In this document: piece after piece, positions 42,035 through 51,507 of the stretch | Position numbering within the stretch: position 1 is the stretch's first letter | Layout: every line of letters begins with the position of its first letter | DNA from: Actinoallomurus iriomotensis | GTDB lineage: Bacteria > Actinomycetota > Actinomycetes > Streptosporangiales > Streptosporangiaceae | Reading direction: 5' to 3' | Length of the DNA: 64,000 nucleotides | Assembly (NCBI RefSeq): GCF_030269445.1 | Contig: NZ_BSTJ01000004.1 | Coordinates: 124,001 to 188,000, forward strand | Position numbers and translations under genes: made by a program | The notes under the pieces: generated by a model | What the model was told of the DNA's origin: nothing | The model's input: the letters and a program-made list of their open reading frames with translations, nothing else | The model's database searches: none

Positions 42035-43144
42035 TCACACGTTGTCCGGGGACACCTCCACGTACACCTTGATCGCGCCGGGCTCGCCGAGCGCGGTGAG
42101 GGCGTCGGCGTACCGGTCCAGGCCGGGGATCGGGTGGGTGAGCAGGCGGGACAGCCAGCCGGGGGTGCGGGCCTCGGCGACGGCGAGGTCACGGACGCCC
42201 TCTTCGAAGTGCTCCCGGCTCGCGTTCACCGTGCCGAACATCACCTTGTTCCCCAGCACGAAGTCGAGGTTGATCGCGTCGGACGGCACCTCGCTGCGCC
42301 GCATCCCGCCGGTCACGCTGGAGAGGATCAGCACGCCGTTCTTGGCGAGCAGGCCGCACATCGCGTCGAAGACGATCGGGGAGTAGCCGGTCGCCTCGAA
42401 CACCAGGTCGAACGCGCCGCCCTCCGCGGCGACCTGCGCCGGCGAGGTCTGCCGGGTGCTGACGTATGAGGCACCGATCGCCTCGACCAGTTCGGAGTTG
42501 AGGTAAGGGGCCTGCTCCAGGCCGAAGGTGGTGACCTCGAGCCCCCGGTTGCGCAGGATCATGGTCGCGAGCAACCCGATCGTGCCGGCCCCCAGGACCG
42601 CGGCGCGGCTCGGGTGCCACACTTTCAACCGGCGTTGGATGTCGTACGCCTGCAGGATGCCCTTCTCGGCCACACTCGTGGGTTCCAGCAGTACGGCGAC
42701 GTGCCGCAAGGCCGCGGGTACCGGGATGAGATAGCGGGGCTCCTCGGCGTAGTACTCCCTCAGGAACCCGTGCACCCGGCTGATCCCGTGTTCGAAGTAG
42801 GCCTCGTCGTCCGTCATGTCCGGGGTGTCGATGAGGTCGTACAGGCTGCCCCCGGCGCGTCGGACGCGGGCGACGACCAGATCGCCGGGCCGCACCTCGC
42901 TCACGGCCGGGCCGACCTCCTCGACGACGCCCAGGCTCTCGTGGCCGGTGATCAGGATGTCCTCGCCGGCCGGCGCAGTGCCGTACTCGCCGGCGTTGAT
43001 CTCCTTGTCGGTGCCGTCCAGACCGACGCGTAGGACCCGGACAAGGACGCCGTGGCCGCCCGGGACGTCGGTTACGGCGGGCCTGGGCACGTCCGTGAGG
43101 TGGGCGCTGTCCGCCTTCCCGGGATATACGGCGATCGCCTTCAT
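42035..43144 (-). CDS. Glucose 1-dehydrogenase-like MDR enzyme (internal-start product of the fused frame)
   Basis: 369 residues from an ATG with GGAGGGAGC upstream, a good internal RBS. The protein resembles archaeal/haloarchaeal-type glucose dehydrogenases: GTDKEINAGEYG, ITGHESLGVVEEVG, FREYY-like segment HGFLREYYAEEPRYLIPVP and LLEPTSVAEKG. The usual catalytic Cys is Asp (GLDGTD), as known for haloarchaeal enzymes. The structural-zinc loop has lost all its cysteines (RRAGGSLYDLIDTPDMTDDE). The nucleotide site is VLGAGTIGLLA. It would oxidise glucose, for example that released by the GH15 enzyme encoded upstream. Confidence 0.8.
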   Translation of the reverse strand: MKAIAVYPGKADSAHLTDVPRPAVTDVPGGHGVLVRVLRVGLDGTDKEINAGEYGTAPAGEDILITGHESLGVVEEVGPAVSEVRPGDLVVARVRRAGGSLYDLIDTPDMTDDEAYFEHGISRVHGFLREYYAEEPRYLIPVPAALRHVAVLLEPTSVAEKGILQAYDIQRRLKVWHPSRAAVLGAGTIGLLATMILRNRGLEVTTFGLEQAPYLNSELVEAIGASYVSTRQTSPAQVAAEGGAFDLVFEATGYSPIVFDAMCGLLAKNGVLILSSVTGGMRRSEVPSDAINLDFVLGNKVMFGTVNASREHFEEGVRDLAVAEARTPGWLSRLLTHPIPGLDRYADALTALGEPGAIKVYVEVSPDNV

Positions 43145-43960
43145 CTTCGGTTGCTCCCTCCGTGAGTAGTGGTGACGACGGAGCCGCTGGACGCGGTCGC
43201 GGGGTGGGGTGTAAGCGCAGTTCAGGAACCGGCAACGGTAAGCGTTGTCGTGCAGGAGTTTCCCGCAGGCCACGGTGCCCCGGCGGTGCCGGTGCAGCAG
43301 CGCCGCGGCGAGCGCGCCGAGTGTCGGCGCGACGACGTACACCCATAGGCCCGTCCACGTGGCGCCGACCAGCGCCGGGCCGAAGCTGCGGGCGGGGTTC
43401 AGGCTGGTGCCGGAAACCGGCGCCTCGGCCAGCATCAGCACTGCCACGAGCAGTGCCGTGGAGGCCGCGGTGAACGGCATCAGGCGCGGGTGGTCGACGA
43501 AGGTGAAGATCAGTGTGAGGAGCAGGAACGTCATCAGGGTCTCGGCTCCCAGCGCGGCGGCCGCGCCGCCGAGCCTGGGCACCGTCGCGCCGACCCGCAC
43601 GCTGACCGCCGCGTGGCCCCAGACCAGAAGCGCCACCAGCGCACCGGTTGTCGCGCCCGCGACCTGCGCCGCGGCGTACCTCAGCGCCGAACCGGACGTC
43701 AGCTTGCCCAGCACCCAGAACCCGGTCGTGACCGCGGGATTGAGGTGACCGCCGCTGATCCGGCCCAGCGGCGAGTAGACGATCCCCGCCGCCGCGGCCG
43801 CGATCAGGACACCCGTCATGAGCCGCCGCAGGTACTCGTCCGGCACCGCGCCGACGATCGGCGAGCCGGCCGCGAAGCCCGCGACGATCGCACTGACGGC
43901 GAGCAGCAGGAGGAGCGCCGTGCCGGCGAACTCGGCGGCGACCTCACGCCACCCGACCAT
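42035..43960 (-). CDS. Aquaporin (MIP channel) fused in frame to glucose 1-dehydrogenase-like enzyme
   Basis: One uninterrupted 641-codon frame. Residues about 1-245 are a MIP-family channel with six hydrophobic segments and both NPA boxes (GGHLNPAVT and GTSLNPARSFGPA). A polar stretch follows (CGKLLHDNAYRCRFLNC up to HHYSRREQP), then a complete dehydrogenase from about 273. No stop codon separates them. ATG 43960 follows a GGGGGA stretch and overlaps the GH15 gene end by 17 bp. Either a true channel-enzyme fusion is made, or the enzyme also starts internally at 43144. Confidence 0.75.
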   Translation of the reverse strand: MVGWREVAAEFAGTALLLLLAVSAIVAGFAAGSPIVGAVPDEYLRRLMTGVLIAAAAAGIVYSPLGRISGGHLNPAVTTGFWVLGKLTSGSALRYAAAQVAGATTGALVALLVWGHAAVSVRVGATVPRLGGAAAALGAETLMTFLLLTLIFTFVDHPRLMPFTAASTALLVAVLMLAEAPVSGTSLNPARSFGPALVGATWTGLWVYVVAPTLGALAAALLHRHRRGTVACGKLLHDNAYRCRFLNCAYTPPRDRVQRLRRHHYSRREQPKMKAIAVYPGKADSAHLTDVPRPAVTDVPGGHGVLVRVLRVGLDGTDKEINAGEYGTAPAGEDILITGHESLGVVEEVGPAVSEVRPGDLVVARVRRAGGSLYDLIDTPDMTDDEAYFEHGISRVHGFLREYYAEEPRYLIPVPAALRHVAVLLEPTSVAEKGILQAYDIQRRLKVWHPSRAAVLGAGTIGLLATMILRNRGLEVTTFGLEQAPYLNSELVEAIGASYVSTRQTSPAQVAAEGGAFDLVFEATGYSPIVFDAMCGLLAKNGVLILSSVTGGMRRSEVPSDAINLDFVLGNKVMFGTVNASREHFEEGVRDLAVAEARTPGWLSRLLTHPIPGLDRYADALTALGEPGAIKVYVEVSPDNV

Positions 43961-45809
43961 CGCCGTTCCCCCGGCCCGCGCCCACCGGCCCGCAGGCCCG
44001 TTCGGCCTCGTCGATGGCCCAGGCGGCGTTGATGAGCCCGATGTGGCTGAACGCCTGCGGGAAGTTGCCGAGCAGTTCGCCGCTGTGCGGATCGACCTCT
44101 TCCGACAGCAGGCCCACGTCATTGGCGTAGGCGGCGGTTCGCTCGAACACGTCCCTGGCCCGGCCGACCTGCCCGGACATGGCGAGCGCCTGCGCCATCC
44201 AGAACGAGCACAGCAGGAAGGCACCCTCCTCGCCGGCGAGGCCGTCGATGCCGTCCGCGGTGCGGTAGCGGTAGACCAGGCCCTGGTCGTCGGTGAGCCG
44301 GTCCGCGACGGCGTCGATCGTGGAAAGCATCCGCGAGTCGCCGGCGGGGAGGAAGCCGACGATCGGCATCATGAGGGCGCTGGCGTCCAGTGCGTCGGAG
44401 CCGAAGGCCTGAGTGAACGCCCCCACTCGGTCGTTCCAGCCCTCGCGCAGCAGGGTTTCGCGGATCTCGGCGCGGGTCCGCTGCCAGTACTCCACACGCT
44501 CCCGCGCCCGTAGGAGGCAGGCGAGGGCGATGCCGCGGTCCAGCGCCACCCAGCACATGAGCTTGGAGTACAGGAAGTGCCGCGGCTCCCCCCGCATCTC
44601 CCAGATGCCCTGGTCCTTCTCCGTCCAGCGCTCGGCCGCAGTGTCGGCACAGGCGATGAGGAAGCGCCGGACGTCGTCGTCGATGTCGCCGATCTGCCGT
44701 TCGAGGCGCAGGGCCGCATCGAGCAACTCGCCGTACACGTCGATCTGTCGCTGGTTCCACGCGTCGTTTCCGACGCGTACCGGTCGGCTGCCGCGCCAGC
44801 CGCGCAGATGCGGCAGGGTGCGCTCGCTCAGGTCATGCTCGCCGCGGACGCCGAACATGATCTGCAGCGCGCGATCCTTGCCCAGCGACGGGGCCGCGGT
44901 GGTGAGGAACGCGAAGAAGTCGCTCGCCTCGTCGGGGCAGGCCGCGACCCACAGGGCGCCCATGGTCAGTGACGCATCCCGTACCCACGTGTACCGGTAG
45001 TCCCAGTTGCGCTCACCGCCGGCCCATTCGGGCAGCGATGTCGTGGCGGCCGCGACGATCGCACCGCTGGGCTGGAAGGACAGCGCCTGCAGCACCCGCC
45101 CACTGTGGTGCACCAGGTCGCGCCACGGGCCGTCGTAGGCCTGGTGGAGGCTGGACCACGACTGCCAGGCGATGATCGTGTCGTCCAGCCGGGCCGCCAG
45201 TTCCGCCTGGTCCCACACCCGCGCCGGAGTCTCCTGCAGCGTCGAGCGGTGCATCCCGAAGTGCCGTGTCTCGCCCTCTCGCGCCGTGAACACGCCGTAT
45301 CCGCTGCAGTCGCCGATGGTCAGGGGGGCCGGCGTGGTCAGCACGAGCCACTCGGCACCGCCGCGGGCGGTCACGCCGCCTTCGACGCCGGACAGGATCG
45401 GGTAGATCAGGCCGTACTCCGGCCGGGGCCGGTACTCGATCTCCATCGGCACCTCACCGCCGACGCCGGACACTCGTCGGGCGAGCAGGTGCGGCACACC
45501 GGCGCCGAGCCGGTGGCCGCCGTCATCCGGGCCGGTGAGCAGGGCGTCGGTGAGAACGACCGTGCCGCTCCCGGTGCGGAAGGTCGTCTCCAGCACCATC
45601 GTCCGCGGTAGGTAGCGGCGCGTCGTCTCGTACGGCACGGACGGGCGGATCGTCCAGTGCCCGGCCTCGTCGTCCAGCAGGCGAGCGAAGACGGACGGCC
45701 CGTTGAACAGGGGGAAACACAACCACTCGACCGCCCCGTCCCGGCCGATCAGACCGGCGGAATGACGATCGGACACCAACGCGAGGTCGGCAATGGGCGT
45801 GCTGCTCAT
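43944..45809 (-). CDS. GH15 glucoamylase/trehalase-like protein
   Basis: 621-residue cytoplasmic GH15 protein. An N-terminal beta domain (SDRHSAGLIGRDGAVEWLCF) precedes the (alpha/alpha)6 barrel with RNWDYRYTWVRDASLTMGAL, KDQGIWEMRGEPRHFLYSKL (catalytic Glu region) and LLSEEVDPHSGELLGNFPQA (second catalytic Glu region). ATG 45809 follows GGGAG; a GTG at 45839 is less likely. Actinobacterial relatives include trehalases and glucoamylases, and either way the product is glucose. It overlaps the aquaporin-dehydrogenase frame. Confidence 0.9.
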   Translation of the reverse strand: MSSTPIADLALVSDRHSAGLIGRDGAVEWLCFPLFNGPSVFARLLDDEAGHWTIRPSVPYETTRRYLPRTMVLETTFRTGSGTVVLTDALLTGPDDGGHRLGAGVPHLLARRVSGVGGEVPMEIEYRPRPEYGLIYPILSGVEGGVTARGGAEWLVLTTPAPLTIGDCSGYGVFTAREGETRHFGMHRSTLQETPARVWDQAELAARLDDTIIAWQSWSSLHQAYDGPWRDLVHHSGRVLQALSFQPSGAIVAAATTSLPEWAGGERNWDYRYTWVRDASLTMGALWVAACPDEASDFFAFLTTAAPSLGKDRALQIMFGVRGEHDLSERTLPHLRGWRGSRPVRVGNDAWNQRQIDVYGELLDAALRLERQIGDIDDDVRRFLIACADTAAERWTEKDQGIWEMRGEPRHFLYSKLMCWVALDRGIALACLLRARERVEYWQRTRAEIRETLLREGWNDRVGAFTQAFGSDALDASALMMPIVGFLPAGDSRMLSTIDAVADRLTDDQGLVYRYRTADGIDGLAGEEGAFLLCSFWMAQALAMSGQVGRARDVFERTAAYANDVGLLSEEVDPHSGELLGNFPQAFSHIGLINAAWAIDEAERACGPVGAGRGNGDGRVA

Positions 45810-46117
45810 CAGCGCTCCCGAGAAAGAAGACTCGGACACAGCGCAAGACCCGAGAAAGGCGGCGATGTTACGCCCCAGGCCACAGCCACGGAAAGATCCC
45901 GCCTATACCACCTAACGATCGTAACAGAAAGTAACCATATTCGCAGTCGTCGCAGGTCGGGCCTGGGGTGAACCCGGCGCCCATCCCTAGGGCAACGACG
46001 ACCTATGCGGGCGGCACGCCACCCGAGCCGGCACGGGACCGATCTCGGCCCGCGCCGGCTTAGGTCACTCTCCTACGGACATGACCGGAGCCAAAACCGG
46101 CGTGACCTGCGGAGACG
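45810..46117. other. Intergenic region upstream of the GH15 gene
   Basis: 308 bp without a recognisable gene. TAACAT (45870-45865 on the minus strand) is a possible -10 for the GH15 operon, but the matching -35 is poor. Nothing else stands out. Confidence 0.4.
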
Positions 46118-47347
46118 CTACCGTACAGGCAGGCCCGTGACCGTACGGCCGATGACCAGGCGCTGGATTTCGGAGGTGCCCTCGAAGATGGTGAAGATCT
46201 TGCTGTCGCGGTGCCAGCGCTCGACCGGGTAGTCGCGGGTGTAGCCGTTGCCGCCGAGGATCTGGATGGCCTCCTCGGTCACCTTCACCGCCGTCTCGCC
46301 CGCGTACAGTTTGGCCATCGAGCCCTCCGCGCTGCCGAAGTCCTTGCCGTTGCGGGCCATCCAGGCGGCGCGCCAGACCAGCAGGCGGGCGGCGTCGATC
46401 GACGTCTTCATGTCGGCCAGCTTGAAGGCGATCGCCTGGAAGTCGCCGATCTTGCGGCCGAACTGCTCGCGGTCGCGTGCGTAGTCCAGGGCGTACTCGT
46501 ACGCGGCGCGGGCGATGCCGACGGCCATGGCGCCGACGGTCGGGCGGGACGCCTCGAACGTGCGCATCGCCGCCTGGCCGGCGGCGCGTTTGCCCTCGCG
46601 CACGCGGGCGAGGCGTTCGTCGAGTTTCTCCTTGCCGCCGACGAGGCATGAGCCGGGCACGCGCACGCCGTCCAGGATGACCTCGGCGGTGTGGGAGGCG
46701 CGGATGCCGTGCTTGCGGAACTTCTGGCCCTGCGACAGGCCGGGCGTGCCGGGCGGGACGATGAAGCTCGCCTGGCCCCGCGTTCCGAGCGACGGGTCGA
46801 CCGACGCGACGACGACGTGCACGTTCGCGATGCCGCCGTTCGTGGCCCAGGTCTTCGTGCCGTTGAGCACCCACTCGTCCTTGGCCTCGTCGTACTCCGC
46901 GCGGGTACGGATCGAGCCGACGTCGGAACCGGCGTCGGGCTCGGAGGCGCAGAACGCGCCGAGCTTGACGTCGTCCGGCGTCCCGAACATCTGGGGCACC
47001 CACTCCCCCGTCTGCTCGGGCGTGCCGGTGGCCGCGACCGACACGGCGGCCAGGCCGGAGCCGACGAGGGACAGGCCGATGCCCGCGTCACCCCAGAACA
47101 GTTCCTCGAAGGCGACCGGGATGCCGAGACCGGACTCCTCGAACCACTGCTGGGCGAAGAAGTCGAGCGAGTACAGGCCGATCTTGGCGGCCTCCTGAAG
47201 GATCGGCCACGGCGTCTCCTCCCGCTCGTCCCACTCCTCGCCCGCCGGCCGGATCACGTCCTTGGCGAACTCGTGCACCCAGTCCTTGACCTGCTGGATG
47301 TCCTCGGGCAGTTCGAGCGAGAAGGCCGGGGCGCCGTCGTCCGACAT
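46118..47347 (-). CDS. Acyl-CoA dehydrogenase
   Basis: 409 residues, full length for the family. The FAD/substrate region shows [15 protein letters not shown], then [14 protein letters not shown]. The C-terminal helical domain has [40 protein letters not shown] and [14 protein letters not shown], where the Glu of the FEGT segment is the usual catalytic base. ATG 47347 follows GGAGGAA. It stands alone, divergent from the MCE gene, so chain-length preference cannot be read from context. Confidence 0.93.
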   Translation of the reverse strand: MSDDGAPAFSLELPEDIQQVKDWVHEFAKDVIRPAGEEWDEREETPWPILQEAAKIGLYSLDFFAQQWFEESGLGIPVAFEELFWGDAGIGLSLVGSGLAAVSVAATGTPEQTGEWVPQMFGTPDDVKLGAFCASEPDAGSDVGSIRTRAEYDEAKDEWVLNGTKTWATNGGIANVHVVVASVDPSLGTRGQASFIVPPGTPGLSQGQKFRKHGIRASHTAEVILDGVRVPGSCLVGGKEKLDERLARVREGKRAAGQAAMRTFEASRPTVGAMAVGIARAAYEYALDYARDREQFGRKIGDFQAIAFKLADMKTSIDAARLLVWRAAWMARNGKDFGSAEGSMAKLYAGETAVKVTEEAIQILGGNGYTRDYPVERWHRDSKIFTIFEGTSEIQRLVIGRTVTGLPVR

Positions 47348-47583
47348 GTTTCCTCCGTCTCGGGGCGGCCCAAGGGCCAGGCTATTGGACTCGGTGTCTC
47401 TTAGCGTAGACCCGATGGCGTTACCGCCGGTAACATCGTGGCCAGATTCACAAATGCGCCAAAAGAACTGTTGACTCATGCATGGCGAGTCACGAGGCTG
47501 TAACAACCGGTACCCCCGGCCTGCGGTAAGAGGTAACTTATTTCGCGCTCCGCCCAGGTCACTCCAGAAGAATGGGAGCTTGC

Positions 47584-48864
47584 GTGGGTCTGCTCCGCTC
47601 CGGCCGCCGCCGGAATGCCCGCACTCCCGTACTCGCGTACGGCGCTCTCCTGCTCGTCGTCATCGTGGCCGCCTCGCTCGTGGCCGTGCTGTGGCCCGAC
47701 GAGCCCCAGACCCACGTCACCGCCTACTTCGAGCGCGCCACGGGCGTCTACCCCGGCACCGAGGTCCGCGTTCTCGGGGTGAAGGTCGGCAAGGTCACCA
47801 AGGTCACGCCCAAGGGCGACATGGTCGAGATCAAGATGGCCTACGACGCCAAGCGCAAGGTGCCGGCCACCGCCCAGGCCGTGATCATCGTGCCGTCGCT
47901 GGTCGCCGACCGCTACATCCAGTTCACCCCGGTCTACCGCAACGGCGCGGCGCTCAAGGACGGCGCGACGCTCCCGCTGTCGAGCACGGCCGTGCCGGTC
48001 GAGCTGGACGACGCCAACCAGGCGGTCAACGAGCTGACCAAGGCCCTCGGCCCGCAGGGCGCCAACGCCAACGGCTCGCTGTCCCGGTTGCTCAAGTCGA
48101 GCGCGGAGACCCTCGACGGGCAGGGCGAGAACTTCAAGCAGACCCTGCAGGACCTGTCCGAGGTCAGCCGGGTCCTGTCCGACAACCGCGGCAACGCCAC
48201 CCAGACGGTGCAGAACCTCGCCAAGATCACTCAGGCGATGGCCGCGAGCGACCGGCAGATCCGCTCCTTCTCCCAGAACCTCGCCTCGGTGTCGAGCACT
48301 CTCAACGGCGAGAAGGCCGAGCTGCGGGCCGCGGTCAGCAGCCTGTCGGTGGCGCTGCGGGAGGTCGCGGGCTTCGTCAAGCAGAACAAGACCGAGATCG
48401 CCGCTAACGTCCAGGGGCTCGCCCAGATCACGGGTGTCCTGGTGAAGGAGAAGGCGGCGCTGCAGCAGTTCCTGGACAAGGCGCCGGTGGCCGCCGCCAA
48501 CGCCGCCAGCGTGTACGACCCGCAGGACGGCACGCTGCACGCGCGTCTCAACCTGCAGCAGTCGCAGAACATCGCCATGTGGCTGTGCTCGCTGGCCTAC
48601 TCCCTCGGCGCACCGCCCAAGCAGTGCGAGGCGCTGCTCAAGCCGCTCAACGCCCTCGGTGTGCCGCTGAACGCGCTCGGCCTCGACCTGTCGCCGCTGA
48701 CCACGGCGACGACCCACTACGACGTCGTCCCGCCGCCCGCGGACGCGTACGGCGGCAACGCGCCGGCGCAGAGCCAGAGTCAGGGCCGGAGCCCGAGCGC
48801 CAAGAAGTCCACCAACCCCGACCCGACCTTCGGCGGCATCCTCTCGCCGCCGGGCAGTCCCTGA
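47584..48864 (+). CDS. MCE/MlaD family protein (orphan)
   Basis: 426 residues. One N-terminal membrane anchor (about 17-38), then the MCE domain (about 45-125; [20 protein letters not shown]), a long helical region with coiled-coil character (about 150-310) and a Pro/Ser-rich tail. MCE proteins carry lipids between membranes, usually as hexamers encoded by six-gene operons with YrbE permeases. Here none of those partners is adjacent. GTG 47584 has GGGAG 5 nt upstream; ATG 47572 has no spaced RBS. Confidence 0.85.
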   Translation: MGLLRSGRRRNARTPVLAYGALLLVVIVAASLVAVLWPDEPQTHVTAYFERATGVYPGTEVRVLGVKVGKVTKVTPKGDMVEIKMAYDAKRKVPATAQAVIIVPSLVADRYIQFTPVYRNGAALKDGATLPLSSTAVPVELDDANQAVNELTKALGPQGANANGSLSRLLKSSAETLDGQGENFKQTLQDLSEVSRVLSDNRGNATQTVQNLAKITQAMAASDRQIRSFSQNLASVSSTLNGEKAELRAAVSSLSVALREVAGFVKQNKTEIAANVQGLAQITGVLVKEKAALQQFLDKAPVAAANAASVYDPQDGTLHARLNLQQSQNIAMWLCSLAYSLGAPPKQCEALLKPLNALGVPLNALGLDLSPLTTATTHYDVVPPPADAYGGNAPAQSQSQGRSPSAKKSTNPDPTFGGILSPPGSP

Positions 48865-49866
48865 TCAGACGGCCGAGCGAAGGTGGTCCGCCACCTCGAT
48901 CACCGGCGGCCGCTCCCCGACGGCCACGTCGCTGAGGCGGATCTCGTGGCCGTCGGCGACGCGCCGGAACTGCGTGAGCGTGGTCGACGGCGGTTCGAGG
49001 CGTACGACTCGGCCCTGGCGCTCGAGCCGCGACCAGGCCGTCTGCATGATCTGCCCGGACATGCCGCCGAGCGCCTCGGCGGACTGGTGGCGGTGCACGC
49101 GGGTGCCGAGGTCCACCTGGGCGATCGCGTCGAGGCCGGCGTACTCCAGCACGTCGACCAGGAGGCCGAGTTCCACGCCGTACCCGGTGACGAAGGGCAG
49201 GCGTTCGAGCAGCGCTCGGCGGCCGGCGTACTCGCCGCCGAGCGGCTGAAGGACGCCGGCGAGCAGGGGCCAGTGCATGTTGATCAGGGGCCGCGCGACG
49301 AGCTCGGTCACCCGGCCGCCGCCGTGGGCCACGGTCGTGCCGCCGTTCACGAACGGGCGGTCGTAGCAGGCCTTGACGTAACCGACGGACGGGTCGGTCA
49401 GCAGCGGGCCGAGCAGGCCGGCGACGAACGCCGACGTGAAGTCGCGCAGGTCGGCGTCCACGAAGACGAGCAGGTCGCCGCGGGCGACGTGCATCGACTT
49501 CCAGAGCGCCTCCCCCTTGCCGGACATCGGCGGGAGCTGCGGCAGCACGTCGTCCTGGGCGACCACGAGGGCGCCCGCGGCCGCGGCGACCGCGGCGGTG
49601 TCGTCGGTGGAGCGCGAGTCGACGACGATCACCTCGTCCACCAGGGGCGCGCCGTCGACGAGGTCGCGGCGGATGGCCGCGACGATCTCCCCGACCGTCT
49701 CGCGTTCGTCACGGGCCGGCAGCACGACGCTCACCGTCGTACCGCCCTTCGCCTCGAGCAGCTCCTCCACCGGCCAGTCCGCGGCGGAGCTCGTGCGGCG
49801 GCGCAGCCAATCCTCGACCTGGGGCAGCAACGGGGGTCCCCCTTCTCCTGGGTGGCTTGTGCCCAT
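48865..49866 (-). CDS. gpgS: Glucosyl-3-phosphoglycerate synthase
   Basis: GT-A glycosyltransferase that makes glucosyl-3-phosphoglycerate, first step to glucosylglycerate or methylglucose lipopolysaccharide. 333 residues with VVLPARDERETVGEIV, VVDSRSTDDT, the metal motif FVDADL and GGRVTELVARPLINMHWPLL, the last highly typical of GpgS. ATG 49866 lacks a good RBS; a TTG about 40 bp downstream, preceded by a GGAGAAGG stretch, would give a protein 12-13 residues shorter and may be the real start. Its stop abuts the MCE stop (TGATCA) with no gap. Confidence 0.9.
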   Translation of the reverse strand: MGTSHPGEGGPPLLPQVEDWLRRRTSSAADWPVEELLEAKGGTTVSVVLPARDERETVGEIVAAIRRDLVDGAPLVDEVIVVDSRSTDDTAAVAAAAGALVVAQDDVLPQLPPMSGKGEALWKSMHVARGDLLVFVDADLRDFTSAFVAGLLGPLLTDPSVGYVKACYDRPFVNGGTTVAHGGGRVTELVARPLINMHWPLLAGVLQPLGGEYAGRRALLERLPFVTGYGVELGLLVDVLEYAGLDAIAQVDLGTRVHRHQSAEALGGMSGQIMQTAWSRLERQGRVVRLEPPSTTLTQFRRVADGHEIRLSDVAVGERPPVIEVADHLRSAV

Positions 49867-49891
49867 TGACCCCCGACGCGGTTTCGCCGCC

Positions 49892-49918
49892 GTTTCGCCG
49901 GCGTCACACCGGCGAAAC
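49892..49918 (-). terminator. Terminator after the RamB-like gene
   Basis: Perfect 10-bp inverted repeat GTTTCGCCGG / CCGGCGAAAC with a 7-nt loop directly after the regulator's stop codon. Confidence 0.7.
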
Positions 49919-49919
49919 G

Positions 49920-51389
49920 TCATCCCGACGCGTGCTGGTCGAGGAACTCGTAGACGTCCACCTCGTCCACGCCGGGGAAGGCACCCGGTGGCAGGACGGA
50001 CAGCACGTGGGAGTGCGCGCGGGCCGAGGGCCAGGCATAGCCCTGCCAGCGCTGGGCCAGCGCGGCCGGGGGCAGCTGGCAGCAGTCGCCGTCGGGGCAG
50101 GACGAGGTGACCCGGCGCGTGGTCTCACGGCCGCGGAACCAGCGGGAGTGCTCGAACGGCACGCCGAGCGTGATCGCGAACTCCTTCTCGTGGCTCGGGT
50201 CGATGTGGGAGAGGCACCAGTACGTGCCGGTGGGCGTGTCGGTGTACTGGTAGTAGATCGAGAAGCGGTCGTCGGCGTTGAAGACGTGCCGTCCGGCCCA
50301 CTCGCGGCACATCCGCTGGCCCTCGATCGCGCCGTGCTCGTCGGAGGGGAAGACCAGCCCGTCGTTGGCGTAGGCTTTGTAGATCGTGCCGCTCTCGTCG
50401 TTCTTGGTGAAGTGGACCGGCAGCTCGAGGTGATGCGTGGCCAGGTTGGTGAACCGGTGGGCGGCCATCTCGTACGACACGGAGAAGACGTCGCACAGGT
50501 CCTCGATGGACAGCTCCCGGTCGGCCTTGGCCTCCTGGAGGTACGGCACGACGGATCGCTCGGGCAGGAGCGTGGCGGCGGCGTAGTAGTTGGCCTCGAC
50601 CCGCTGGCGGAGGAAGTCGGCGAAGTCCTTGGGCACCGCGTGGCCGAGGGCGATGTGCCCGAGCGTCTGCAGGAGGATCGTGCGGGGCGTGTGCATGCCG
50701 AGCTGCTGGCGTTCGAGGTAGATCCTCCGGTTGCGCAGGTCGGTGACGGACCGTACGGATCGCGGCAGGTCCTGCACGTAGCGGAGGGTGAAGCCGAAGT
50801 TGGTGACGAGCGCGAGCAGCATCCCCTGGGAGAGCGCGCCCGCCCGGTAGCCGACCGCCTCCAGGGTCTTGGCGGCGATCTCCTCGATCTCGCCGAAGTA
50901 GTTGCCCCGGTCGTGCATCTGCCGCCGCAGCTCGGCGTTGGCCTTGCGCGCGTCCTCCGGGCTCGCGGTCGGCTTGGTACGGCTCCGCTTGACCTCCTCG
51001 TACATGGCGAGCAGGTGTTCGAGGACGTCGTTGGGCACCCGCTTACCGATCTTCAGGTGGGGCAGCCCGAGGCTCTGGTAGAGCGGGTCCCGCTGGGCCT
51101 CCTCGATCGCGATCTCGAGCTGGGCGCGCCGGTTCGGCGGCTGTTTGCGAAGAAGTTCCTCGATCGGGACGTCGAGGGCGGTGGCGAGCGCCTGGAGCAG
51201 TGACAGCTTCGGCTCGCGTCTGCCGTTCTCCAGCAGCGAGAGCTGCGAGGGTGCCCGGCCCACGCGTTCGCCCAGGTCGGAGAGGGTGTAACCGCGAACC
51301 TTACGGAGATGGCGCATCCGCTGGCCGAACGTCACGAGGTCTAGACCATTCGTCAAGTTCAGCGTTTCTTCTTTCTGAAAGCCCGTCAC
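49920..51389 (-). CDS. ramB: RamB-like XRE regulator of acetate/glyoxylate metabolism
   Basis: 489 residues: XRE helix-turn-helix (about 18-80; GYTLSDLGERVGRAPSQLSL), an ImmA/IrrE-type domain with a degenerate metal motif (TLGHIALGH, about 240-300), and a C-terminal short-chain fatty acyl regulator domain containing CREWAGRHVFN and a Cys-rich CPDGDCCQLPP. This architecture is that of RamB, which controls isocitrate lyase in corynebacteria and mycobacteria. It is divergent from aceA. GTG 51389 is the first start; later GTG/TTG codons before the HTH are possible. Confidence 0.88.
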   Translation of the reverse strand: MTGFQKEETLNLTNGLDLVTFGQRMRHLRKVRGYTLSDLGERVGRAPSQLSLLENGRREPKLSLLQALATALDVPIEELLRKQPPNRRAQLEIAIEEAQRDPLYQSLGLPHLKIGKRVPNDVLEHLLAMYEEVKRSRTKPTASPEDARKANAELRRQMHDRGNYFGEIEEIAAKTLEAVGYRAGALSQGMLLALVTNFGFTLRYVQDLPRSVRSVTDLRNRRIYLERQQLGMHTPRTILLQTLGHIALGHAVPKDFADFLRQRVEANYYAAATLLPERSVVPYLQEAKADRELSIEDLCDVFSVSYEMAAHRFTNLATHHLELPVHFTKNDESGTIYKAYANDGLVFPSDEHGAIEGQRMCREWAGRHVFNADDRFSIYYQYTDTPTGTYWCLSHIDPSHEKEFAITLGVPFEHSRWFRGRETTRRVTSSCPDGDCCQLPPAALAQRWQGYAWPSARAHSHVLSVLPPGAFPGVDEVDVYEFLDQHASG

Positions 51390-51507
51390 AGCTTCACGTT
51401 AGCAGAATTTTCCGACTTCTTCTTGTTACTCCTCGGTTCACTAGGCCCGATCCCGGCCAGACACTTGAGGCATACGCACCCAGGGGACGACATAGGAGGG
51501 CACCGAG

